Source: RGIG3528 sp964653855
GTDB taxonomy: Bacteria; Bacillota; Clostridia; Lachnospirales; Lachnospiraceae
Reading direction: 5' to 3'
DNA length: 51,016 bases
Assembly: GCA_964653855.1 (NCBI GenBank)
Contig: CAZZFV010000011.1
Span: 1-51,016 of the forward strand
In this document: positions 23,539 through 30,695 of the stretch, piece by piece
Position numbering within the stretch: the first letter of the stretch is position 1
Layout of the letters: each line of letters opens with the position of its first letter
Position numbers and translations under genes: made by a program
Notes under the pieces: generated by a model
Told to the model about the DNA's origin: nothing
The model's input: only the letters and a program-made list of their open reading frames with translations
Databases searched by the model: none

Positions 23539-25827
23539 TTAATTTGCCTTATAGTAATTTATGAGGCAGCCTTTTACGATAATGTCACGCTCATCGTCCG
23601 TAAGCTCGCCGATCGTGAGCGTAAATTCCTTTAATCCGTTGTTCACAACGTAAGCCTTGACTTCGCTCCTCTTATTTATGATTGCGTCTTTTATGTCCTT
23701 TATAAAGATGTAATCGTTTAAATCAAAAGGAATCTCATCCTTAAATATAAAAGGAATCATGCCCCAGTTTATGAGGTTCGAGCGATATCTCTTTGTTGCG
23801 TATTCGCGTGCGATGTTTGCGAGTCCGCCGAGCACCTTTTGACAGGAGGCCGCCTGTTCTCTTGCGCTTCCGTCGCCGGGCTTAACGGCATAAATTACGC
23901 TTCCGATCTGAACCGTGTCATAATTTATCTTAAACTGTTCCGAAATGATTTCATAAACGTTTTTAAGCTCGGGTGAAGCCGTAAATACATCGTTTATGTC
24001 TTTTGAAGAAATTCTTGCCTTTTCGGCTTTTTGAATTTCCTTTGCGCGGGAAACATATCCGGGATCCTTACGTGAAAGCGTATATTCCGCAAGTCCCAAA
24101 GGATTTGAACGGAACGACGACGTTTCTCCCGACGGAATAAGCTCGTCAGTTGTCGTAACGGGATCGTGAATCACGGATGCAACCTTTAAAAGAAGGTTAT
24201 CGTGAAGCGATTCCATTTCGGGCCAGTCAACGATTCCGGGGCCAAACTTTATCGGTAAATCGGGATTTCCCTTTTTGTATCCGAAATAAACCCTGTTTTC
24301 GTAAATCGAAGAATCAAAATGATATGTGGGATGAGTAAATACCGTATCAAACTTATCCGCACCCGTAAGGAAACCTTTGTTTGCAGCGGTTGCTGCAATT
24401 GAGCGTGCGTCCATGAGAGCAACCGATGCGATTTGGCCGTTTGTGATTTTGCTGCCTTCACGGTTCGGGAAATTTCTTGTCGAGTGACGTATCGAAAGTC
24501 CTCTGTTTGCCGGAACATCGCCCGCACCGAAGCACGGACCGCAAAATGCCGTACGGATTGTCGCACCCGTTTCGATGAGGCGTGCAATCGTTCCGTTTTT
24601 CACAAGTTCCATCATAATCGGCTGTGATGCGGGATAAATGCTCAGTGAAAATTCGTCGTTTCCGATGAATTTGCCGTTCAAAATATCCGCAGCCGCACAT
24701 ATGTTTTCGAATCCGCCGCCTGCACAGCCCGCAATTACGCCCTGTTCGACATAAAGCTTTCCGTCAACGATTTTATCCTGTAAGGTGTAATTTATCTTTC
24801 CGCCGAGCGATACAAGGGCACGTTCTTCAACCTCGTGCAGAACGTCCTTTAAGTTCTCGTTTACTTCGTCGATTGTGTAAACGTTGCTCGGATGGAAAGG
24901 CATTGCGATCATCGGCTTTATTGTCGAAAGATCTATTTCAACGAGTCCGTCATAGTATACGGCTTTCGGAAGATTTAATTCTTTATATCCTTCCGGACGC
25001 TTATGAAGCGCATAAAAATCCCTGACACGTTCATCCGTAATCCAAATCGAGGAAAGACACGTTGTTTCCGTTGTCATTACGTCGATTCCGATTCTTTCGT
25101 CTACCGAAAGCGTATTTACGCCGCTTCCGAAGAATTCAAGGACTTTATTGTTTACGTATCCGTTTGCGAAAACGGCACCGACAAGCGCGAGAGCCACGTC
25201 CTGAGGACCGACACCGTGATTTAATTTACCCGTCAAATGAACGCCCACAACCTTCGGCATATTGATATCATAGGTCTTATTAAGAAGCTGCTTTACAAGC
25301 TCCGGACCGCCTTCACCGATTGCCATTGTTCCGAGTGCGCCATATCTTGTATGTGAATCGGAGCCTAAAATCATTTTTCCGCATTCCGCAAGCATTTCAC
25401 GCGCAAATTGATGAATTACCGCCTGGTGAGGGGGAACATAGATTCCGCCGTACTTCTTTGCGCAGGAAAGACCGAACATGTGATCGTCTTCGTTTATCGT
25501 TCCGCCGACGGCACACAATGAGTTATGGCAATTCGTGAGCACGTAAGGCACGGGGAAAGATTTTAACCCGCTCGCACGTGCCGTTTGGATGATTCCGACA
25601 AACGTAATGTCATGAGAAGTGAGTTTATCAAACTTGATTTTAAGCTTCTCTTCGTTTCCGCTTGTGTTGTGATGCGTTAAAATGTTATAGCTTAATGTCT
25701 CTTTTTTTAAGTCTTCCTTAACGGGCATTTTGTCTGTATATGCGGCGTATTCTTTTATAATATCTTCTTCCGCAACGACATTCTCGCCGTTAAAAACGTA
25801 TGCTCCGTTTTTGTATAATTTAACCAC
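23539..25827 (-). CDS. Aconitase-family hydratase, YbhJ-like
   Basis: 762 aa from a GTG at 25827, chosen because GAGGAGG lies 6 nt before it. Aconitase fold: N-C-H-N-S-L near 100, D-S-H-T-R near 160, cluster cysteines in A-G-C-A-G-G-G (near 370) and F-C-G-P-C-F-G-A-G-D, and a C-terminal swivel domain with R-Y-R-S-N-L-I-N-W-G. The first cysteine loop differs from the G-S-C-T-N of true aconitases, and overall layout resembles E. coli YbhJ, an aconitase-like protein of unknown substrate. A 4Fe-4S hydratase is expected; citrate/isocitrate activity is unproven. Monocistronic, own promoter. Confidence 0.83.
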   Translation of the reverse strand: MVKLYKNGAYVFNGENVVAEEDIIKEYAAYTDKMPVKEDLKKETLSYNILTHHNTSGNEEKLKIKFDKLTSHDITFVGIIQTARASGLKSFPVPYVLTNCHNSLCAVGGTINEDDHMFGLSCAKKYGGIYVPPHQAVIHQFAREMLAECGKMILGSDSHTRYGALGTMAIGEGGPELVKQLLNKTYDINMPKVVGVHLTGKLNHGVGPQDVALALVGAVFANGYVNNKVLEFFGSGVNTLSVDERIGIDVMTTETTCLSSIWITDERVRDFYALHKRPEGYKELNLPKAVYYDGLVEIDLSTIKPMIAMPFHPSNVYTIDEVNENLKDVLHEVEERALVSLGGKINYTLQDKIVDGKLYVEQGVIAGCAGGGFENICAAADILNGKFIGNDEFSLSIYPASQPIMMELVKNGTIARLIETGATIRTAFCGPCFGAGDVPANRGLSIRHSTRNFPNREGSKITNGQIASVALMDARSIAATAANKGFLTGADKFDTVFTHPTYHFDSSIYENRVYFGYKKGNPDLPIKFGPGIVDWPEMESLHDNLLLKVASVIHDPVTTTDELIPSGETSSFRSNPLGLAEYTLSRKDPGYVSRAKEIQKAEKARISSKDINDVFTASPELKNVYEIISEQFKINYDTVQIGSVIYAVKPGDGSAREQAASCQKVLGGLANIAREYATKRYRSNLINWGMIPFIFKDEIPFDLNDYIFIKDIKDAIINKRSEVKAYVVNNGLKEFTLTIGELTDDERDIIVKGCLINYYKAN

Positions 25828-25865
25828 GCTGTTCCTCCTCGGATTTCTTATTTTCAATCTTTAGT

Positions 25866-25894
25866 ATAATAAGCTTATTTTGTATTAAAATCAA
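25866..25894 (-). promoter_or_regulatory. Sigma-A promoter of the hydratase gene
   Basis: Minus-strand TTGATT, 17 bp, TATTAT, about 40 bp before the GTG start and after the cheX terminator. Confidence 0.75.
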
Positions 25895-25954
25895 CCATAA
25901 ATTTTATTACTTTACCGCGATAAACAGAAAGCCGAATCTAAATGGAAACATATA

Positions 25955-25981
25955 TAAAAAAATCCCGTGCCGAGCGCGGGA
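25955..25981 (-). terminator. Rho-independent terminator of cheX
   Basis: Minus-strand hairpin TCCCGCGC / GCACGGGA with a 3-nt loop followed by seven Ts, just after the cheX stop. Confidence 0.88.
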
Positions 25982-25995
25982 AAATGTAATATTGA

Positions 25996-26466
25996 TCAGG
26001 TATTTTTAAACATGAAGCATAACGTTATTTCGTTGGTATCATAATAGAGAGGCACCTTAAACATTGTGCTGTCGGGAGACTGAATCGTTGTGGGACCCGT
26101 AATTATCGTGGGCGGTGTGATATCGATCATGATATTGTTGTTTGAAAGGATTGTTGCCGCATTACCCATAATCATGTTTCCGAGTTCGGAAATGGCCGAT
26201 CTTGCCATATCGTCAAACTCATTAACGGGCATACCCATCATCATACTTGATGCAATGCTTTTTGCGAGCTCTACCGTCATTACAAAACAAGCCTGACCGC
26301 AAAGCTCACCTGTTATTCCGAGCATAATCAGAAGCGGATCTCCATCCAGTTTAAAATCTGTTTTTTCGACTTTGCCAAATTTTATTTGAACATTACAAAC
26401 CTGTTCCATGACCTGCTTTGCGGAGATGAGGAACGGATTTATCTGTTCTGCCTTGATTGCTGCCAT
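25996..26466 (-). CDS. cheX: Chemotaxis phosphatase CheX
   Basis: 156 aa from the ATG at 26466; a longer reading would start on a TTG that is part of the GGAGG site. One CheC-type active site, S-A-I-S-E-L-G-N followed by the conserved proline in D-I-T-P-P, is the hallmark of CheX, which removes phosphate from CheY-P. The first half (G-I-T-G-E-L-C-G-Q-A-C-F-V-M) fits the CheX fold. It is encoded about 7.5 kb from the main che genes, alone, with its own weak promoter and terminator. CheX is usually a dimer; partner CheY is likely the one at 46967-47329. Confidence 0.88.
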   Translation of the reverse strand: MAAIKAEQINPFLISAKQVMEQVCNVQIKFGKVEKTDFKLDGDPLLIMLGITGELCGQACFVMTVELAKSIASSMMMGMPVNEFDDMARSAISELGNMIMGNAATILSNNNIMIDITPPTIITGPTTIQSPDSTMFKVPLYYDTNEITLCFMFKNT

Positions 26467-26493
26467 ATATTCCTCCAAAAAAAGTATATGTAT

Positions 26494-26522
26494 GGTATAC
26501 CAAATGTTAAGTGAAAAATCAA
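26494..26522 (-). promoter_or_regulatory. Possible sigma-A promoter of cheX
   Basis: Minus-strand TTGATT, 17 bp, TATACC, ending about 28 bp before the start codon. The -10 is imperfect and sits in an ATGGTATACCAT palindrome, so it may also be an operator. Run-through from the methyltransferase gene is the alternative. Confidence 0.45.
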
Positions 26523-26530
26523 GAAAATAA

Positions 26531-27247
26531 CTATAAAGCCTTGTTGTTAAATATAAACATTCCGATACCTGCGGCTATCGTTATGTTAAGTGAATCGACT
26601 TCTTTGCTTTGCGGAATTATTACACTTGTTCCGATATTTAAAAATTCGTCCGGAAGCCCCGTCGCCTCATTTCCGAACACGAGCGAAAAGAGCTTTGAGT
26701 GTTCCGCTTCGTAAATTGACAATTGTTTTTTTGCGTTTAACATAAAGCAATAAATTTCATGATTTGAAAAATCTTTTTGGTATTCGGAGAATGAATCGTA
26801 ATATTTAACATTCATTCGGAACATGGCGCCCATCGACGCACGTATCGCTTTCGGATTAAATATGTCAACCGCGGGACGGATTATCGCCAAATCTTTAATA
26901 CTGAATCCGACTGCCGACCTTTCGATTGTTCCGAGATTTCCCATGTTGCTCGGTGACACAAGCACTACGTGCGGAGCGTTTGTACATAATTTACTCTCAT
27001 ACTTCTTAAAAACAGCCACAACAAAGCAATTTTCCTTATCGGAGAGCTTCGTAATCGTTTTGTCGTTCGTTATAACGGGGATATTATGAGGTATAGTATA
27101 CTTTAAAATATTTTCCGTATCCGTAAACGTCGAATGCACAATAACTTCAATTACATGTTCCGGATGAGTTTTAAGCAACTCGATTGTAGGAAAAGCTCCG
27201 AGCGTATATGAGTAATCGTATTCTTTTTTGTAAGGCTTAATATCCAT
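26531..27247 (-). CDS. TrmH/SpoU family RNA 2'-O-methyltransferase
   Basis: 238 aa from the ATG at 27247. A longer reading to 27289 would run through the tsf terminator hairpin and is rejected. The three SPOUT motifs are visible: N-M-G-N-L-G-T-I-E-R-S-A (motif 1), L-V-F-G-N-E-A-T-G-L-P (motif 2) and V-D-S-L-N-I-T-I-A-A-G (motif 3), which form the knotted SAM site. It should methylate a ribose in rRNA or tRNA; the target cannot be named. The ribosome binding site (GGATAAG) is weak. No separate promoter is evident, so it may depend on read-through from tsf. Confidence 0.87.
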   Translation of the reverse strand: MDIKPYKKEYDYSYTLGAFPTIELLKTHPEHVIEVIVHSTFTDTENILKYTIPHNIPVITNDKTITKLSDKENCFVVAVFKKYESKLCTNAPHVVLVSPSNMGNLGTIERSAVGFSIKDLAIIRPAVDIFNPKAIRASMGAMFRMNVKYYDSFSEYQKDFSNHEIYCFMLNAKKQLSIYEAEHSKLFSLVFGNEATGLPDEFLNIGTSVIIPQSKEVDSLNITIAAGIGMFIFNNKAL

Positions 27248-27261
27248 ATTTTTACTTATCC

Positions 27262-27294
27262 AAAAAAATCCCTTGAGCAAAAAACTCAAGGGAT
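27262..27294 (-). terminator. Rho-independent terminator of tsf
   Basis: Minus-strand ATCCCTTGAG / CTCAAGGGAT around an about 7-nt loop and followed by seven Ts, 21 bp after the tsf stop and directly before the methyltransferase gene. Confidence 0.92.
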
Positions 27295-27314
27295 TATTAT
27301 TTTTTCAAGAATTA

Positions 27315-28256
27315 TTACATTCCCATCTGCTTTGCAACTTCTTCGGCAAAGTTTTCGTTCTTCTTTTCAAGGCCTTCACCTGTCTCGTAACGAACGAAAC
27401 GCTTAACGGAAAGTGTGATTCCGTTTGCCTTTGCAACCTGTGCAACGTACTGACCTACGGTCTGCTTTCCGTCTTCGGCCTTAACGTAAACCTGATCGTT
27501 TAAGCAAATTTCAGCCATTTCCTTCTTGATACGGCCGGCAATCATTCCCTCGATAACCTTCTCGGGCTTGCTTGCTTCCTTGGGATCGTTCTTGATCTGA
27601 GCAAGAAGGACTTCCTTCTCGTTCGCGATGAAATCCTGATCAACTTCAGCCTGTGAAACATACTTGGGGCTCATGGCGCAGATTTGCATTGCAACGTTCT
27701 TTGCGCACTCACGTGCCGCATCGTTACGCTCGGATGCAACCATCTGAACAAGAATTGCCTTGCTGCCGCCCTGGTGAACATAGCTCTCGATAAATCCGTC
27801 TTCGCTCTTTAATTGCTCAAAACGACGAATCTTAAGATTCTCACCGATAACGGCGATCTGAGCGGAAAGCTCTTCGCTTACCGTCTTTGCGGAATCGTCG
27901 ATCCAAGGCTTATTTAAAAACTCATCGATATCTTTAGCATCCGTTGTTGCTGCTTCTGCGGCAACACGTGCAACATACGATGTGAACTTTTCGTTCTTTG
28001 CGACGAAGTCTGTCTCGGAGTTAACTTCAACGATACTTGCAACGCGTCCGTCTTCGGAAACATTAACCGCACAAATTCCTTCTGCGGCAATTCTCGAAGC
28101 CTTCTTTGCTGCCTTTGCAAGTCCCTTTTCTCTCAAAACTTCAACAGCCTTATCCAAGTCGCCGTCTGTTTCCTTAAGAGCGTTTTTGCAGTCCATCATT
28201 CCGACGCCTGTCATCTCTCTTAATGTCTTTACCATGCTTGCTGTAACTTCTGCCAT
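27315..28256 (-). CDS. tsf: Translation elongation factor Ts
   Basis: 313 aa. N-terminal UBA-like domain with L-R-E-M-T-G-V-G-M-M-D-C-K-N-A-L, the S-E-T-D-F-V-A-K-N signature that contacts EF-Tu, and the two-part core with a dimerization region. It exchanges GDP for GTP on EF-Tu. AAGGAG precedes the ATG. It follows rpsB in the classic rpsB-tsf pair and ends at a strong terminator. Confidence 0.98.
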   Translation of the reverse strand: MAEVTASMVKTLREMTGVGMMDCKNALKETDGDLDKAVEVLREKGLAKAAKKASRIAAEGICAVNVSEDGRVASIVEVNSETDFVAKNEKFTSYVARVAAEAATTDAKDIDEFLNKPWIDDSAKTVSEELSAQIAVIGENLKIRRFEQLKSEDGFIESYVHQGGSKAILVQMVASERNDAARECAKNVAMQICAMSPKYVSQAEVDQDFIANEKEVLLAQIKNDPKEASKPEKVIEGMIAGRIKKEMAEICLNDQVYVKAEDGKQTVGQYVAQVAKANGITLSVKRFVRYETGEGLEKKNENFAEEVAKQMGM

Positions 28257-28311
28257 TGTTTTTTCTCCTTATAAAAAGATGGAATGTGGGGATTTAAATT
28301 TTGGCTTTAAC

Positions 28312-29052
28312 TTAAGCCTCTGTAGCTTCTGCTGCTTCTTCCTCTGCGGGAGCTGCGGCAACAAATTCCTCACCCTGGTTAGCTTCGATAACGGCATCTG
28401 CCATCTTGGAAACAATAAGCTTTACGGCTCTGATTGCATCGTCGTTTCCGGGAATTACATAATCAAGCTCTTCGGGATCGCAGTTTGTGTCTGCAATGCC
28501 TACAAGGGGAATATTGAGTGCATGAGCTTCCTGGATGCAGATTCTTTCCTTCTTGGGATCGACAACAAAGATGATGTCGGGAAGCTTCTTCATTTCCTTG
28601 ATACCGCCAAGGTTCTTCTCAAGCTTGTCCCATTCCTTCTTGATATTGATAACTTCCTTCTTGGGAAGTACATCGAATGTTCCGTCTTCGCTCATCTTCT
28701 CGATTGCCTTAAGACGTGCGATTCTGGACTGAATTGTTCTGAAGTTTGTAAGCATACCGCCGAGCCATCTCTCGTTGATATAATACATACCTGCGCGCTC
28801 TGCTTCGGACTTGATTGCGTCCTGTGCCTGCTTCTTTGTACCCACAAAGAGTACCTTGCCGCCGTTTGCGACAACATCCTTGATTGCGTTGTAAGCCTCA
28901 TCAACCTTGCCTACAGACTTCTGAAGATCGATGATATGGATTCCGTTTCTCTCCGTGAAGATGTACTCGGCCATCTTGGGGTTCCATCTTCTTGTCTGGT
29001 GTCCGAAATGCACACCTGCTTCAAGCAACTGCTTCATTGAAATAACGCTCAT
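28312..29052 (-). CDS. rpsB: 30S ribosomal protein S2
   Basis: 246 aa. Starts with Q-L-L-E-A-G-V-H-F-G-H-Q-T-R-R-W-N-P-K-M, the S2 signature, and contains F-V-G-T-K-K-Q-A and P-D-I-I-F-V-V-D-P; ends in an Ala/Glu-rich tail. Primary 30S protein that recruits S1-type factors. GGAGG lies 8 nt before the ATG. Its own promoter and a structured leader precede it although it directly follows the flagellar gene run. Confidence 0.98.
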   Translation of the reverse strand: MSVISMKQLLEAGVHFGHQTRRWNPKMAEYIFTERNGIHIIDLQKSVGKVDEAYNAIKDVVANGGKVLFVGTKKQAQDAIKSEAERAGMYYINERWLGGMLTNFRTIQSRIARLKAIEKMSEDGTFDVLPKKEVINIKKEWDKLEKNLGGIKEMKKLPDIIFVVDPKKERICIQEAHALNIPLVGIADTNCDPEELDYVIPGNDDAIRAVKLIVSKMADAVIEANQGEEFVAAAPAEEEAAEATEA

Positions 29053-29174
29053 TTTATTTACCTCCGTTTGGTTTTAAACTTCCGCATGCGTCTCATTTTA
29101 AGCATCGAACGTTTTCACGCACCGCGATACTTATCGGCATACGTGCTTTGTTGTGGGGCGTCACCCACACATGC
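29053..29174 (-). promoter_or_regulatory. Structured 5' leader of rpsB-tsf
   Basis: About 120 nt from the likely transcription start to the rpsB start, with several possible stems on the minus strand: GTGGG/CCCAC near the 5' end, a CGATA/TATCG hairpin, and an enclosing GCAC/GTGC pairing. Ribosomal-protein leaders often bind the encoded protein for feedback; whether this one binds S2 is not known. I recognise no catalogued leader family. Confidence 0.45.
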
Positions 29175-29180
29175 TTTGGA

Positions 29181-29209
29181 AATATAACACAAAACGCCTG
29201 CGTATGCAA
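29181..29209 (-). promoter_or_regulatory. Sigma-A promoter of rpsB-tsf
   Basis: Minus-strand TTGCAT, 17 bp, TATATT, about 130 bp before rpsB. The -35 lies inside an inverted repeat (29191-29217), which may be the terminator of the flagellar run or an operator. Confidence 0.72.
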
Positions 29210-29217
29210 GCGTTTTT
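29191..29217 (-). repeat. Inverted repeat overlapping the rpsB promoter
   Basis: AAACGCTTGC and GCAGGCGTTT arms with one mismatch, followed on the minus strand by TTTTGTGTTAT. It could be a weak terminator for the flagellar genes upstream, and it also covers the -35 of the rpsB promoter. Confidence 0.55.
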
Positions 29218-29325
29218 AAAAATTTTGTATATTTTTGTATTTATTTGAATTCTTAAAAAAATATCTTTTAATATTTTTTGGGGATTTGTGCCGTTATGTT
29301 TTTGCACCGTTACGTATTTGCGGCG

Positions 29326-29580
29326 TTACGGATTCGTGGGCGCCACGGTCGGAGTCGGAGTTCCCGTAAGCTTTTGCTTTAACGAATTTAAATCAATGCT
29401 TGTGCCGGGTGTTGTTTCCGCCGCTTCTTCCTTTATCACACTGTACCCCATTTCCTTTACCTTTTTGATCATTTCGGTTTCGGTAAGCGTGTCATTCTTA
29501 TGCACAAACATCAAAATAAGTGCCGTAATAAATATTCCGAAGCCCATTCCACGTAAATAATATTTCTTTTTTATGTTCAT
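29326..29580 (-). CDS. Small single-pass membrane protein, unknown
   Basis: 84 aa. A basic N terminus (N-I-K-K-K-Y-Y-L-R-G), one membrane helix (about residues 11-26), a short polar part with T-E-T-E-M-I-K-K-V-K-E-M-G-Y, and a Thr/Pro-rich tail. GGAG precedes the ATG. It is two bases after the SwrB-like gene and the last gene before rpsB. The E-x-x-x-K-x-x-E-M-G part recalls short regions in small clostridial membrane proteins found at this position, but I do not recognise a function. The topology suggests an extracytoplasmic C terminus. Confidence 0.7.
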   Translation of the reverse strand: MNIKKKYYLRGMGFGIFITALILMFVHKNDTLTETEMIKKVKEMGYSVIKEEAAETTPGTSIDLNSLKQKLTGTPTPTVAPTNP

Positions 29581-29582
29581 CG

Positions 29583-30344
29583 CTATGCTCCGTAAAGATC
29601 GACAACAAGTTTCACTTCACCCTGCCCCATTTTGAGGGATTTGGATATGTCAAGAATACTTCTTCCGCTCTTATAAAGTCTCAAAATTTCTTCGTTTTTG
29701 TTGTCAAATTTAAGACCCGGCAGGCTTGTTTGTACAAATTCGTTTGAACTATTGTTTGATATACCGGATGCCAAATTCGCGTCTTTGTCTTTTGAAGCCT
29801 TGTTATTTGTATCCGTATTTGCTTTCAAACTCTCTTCTCTTAAGTCTTTACTTACGGAAAAATTATTTGAAACGGAATCGTTTGCATTTACAAAGTTGTC
29901 GGGATTTTTCTTAACCGCTTTTTTAAGCTGTTTCGTGATTTTAATCACATCTTCGACGGATTCTTTTAAATCTGCCTTCGCATTTTGCATTTCCTTTAGG
30001 GTGTCTTTTATTTCTTCGTCTTTGGAATTAAGCATATTGTAAAGAAATACGACGTGCTCGTGATTTTCGTCTATTTTTTCGAGGTTTTGCTTATAAAAAT
30101 CATCCATTGCCATGATTTTTTCGTTGGAAATGTTACTTAATGTATCGTCTGCCGAGACAATCATGTTTTCTTTGATTTCATCGGCTTTTTTTTGCAAATC
30201 CTCTTCGAATTCCTTCTTTATTTTTTTTAAGTTTTCTTCGGTATAAAAAAGATCGTTATCAGTGTCTTTCCGGTTTCCCGTAAAGACAACGCTTATAACC
30301 ATAATAACGATCCCGCATACCATAAGTATTATGTCCGCCGGCAT
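29583..30344 (-). CDS. SwrB-like membrane-anchored coiled-coil protein (DUF6115-like)
   Basis: 253 aa. One N-terminal membrane helix (about residues 4-22), a long charged coiled coil (about 38-145), a Ser/Asn-rich linker, and a conserved-looking C-terminal helix-turn-helix-like tail, E-I-L-R-L-Y-K-S-G-R-S-I-L-D-I-S-K-S-L-K followed by G-Q-G-E-V. This plan and the place between sigma-28 and rpsB match SwrB of B. subtilis, which activates flagellar export by promoting FliP assembly. GAGGG precedes the ATG. Orthology is inferred from layout and context, not alignment; SwrB is shorter (about 167 aa). Confidence 0.68.
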   Translation of the reverse strand: MPADIILMVCGIVIMVISVVFTGNRKDTDNDLFYTEENLKKIKKEFEEDLQKKADEIKENMIVSADDTLSNISNEKIMAMDDFYKQNLEKIDENHEHVVFLYNMLNSKDEEIKDTLKEMQNAKADLKESVEDVIKITKQLKKAVKKNPDNFVNANDSVSNNFSVSKDLREESLKANTDTNNKASKDKDANLASGISNNSSNEFVQTSLPGLKFDNKNEEILRLYKSGRSILDISKSLKMGQGEVKLVVDLYGA

Positions 30345-30355
30345 TATTTCCCTCT

Positions 30356-30667
30356 TTAAACAGTAATATCAAACGTACAGCCGAGTAATTTTTTGTGTTC
30401 CGAATTTCTTTCTTCTTCTTTTTTTTTACGCTCCGATTCCTGACGATAGTATTCGTTATTTCCTTTTTCCTTCGCATCGAATTTAAAGGGAGTTTCGGAA
30501 GAATCGGTCATTTTCTCGGGACGCTGCATTTTCATTTCGTTTTGATTATTTTGGGCAATCGAAACCGTGGCTTGTTCGGAAGCCTTACTCATTTGTTCGT
30601 TTAATTTGTAATTCGTGACTTCCTGCGTACGGGGAGCCACCGCAAGACTCTCATATGTCAAAGCCAT
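30356..30667 (-). CDS. Small hydrophilic protein in the flagellar operon, unknown
   Basis: 103 aa with no membrane segment. Polar N-terminal part, then a Lys/Glu-rich helix (about residues 70-92) and a short hydrophobic end, L-L-G-C-T-F-D-I-T-V. GAGG precedes the ATG. It lies between fapA and the SwrB-like gene with short gaps, so a role in flagellar assembly is possible, but nothing in the sequence says which. I do not recognise the family. Confidence 0.68.
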   Translation of the reverse strand: MALTYESLAVAPRTQEVTNYKLNEQMSKASEQATVSIAQNNQNEMKMQRPEKMTDSSETPFKFDAKEKGNNEYYRQESERKKKEEERNSEHKKLLGCTFDITV

Positions 30668-30695
30668 ATCCGATTACCTCAATTTTTAAAATCAA

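Noticed and set aside
27248..27289. Longer N terminus of the TrmH-like protein
   Set aside because: The extra codons are formed by the tsf terminator hairpin and T run.
27982..29040. 352-codon open frame on the plus strand opposite tsf and rpsB
   Set aside because: It lies antisense across two certain genes and their gap, has no ribosome site and no family resemblance; it is a product of codon bias in the real genes.
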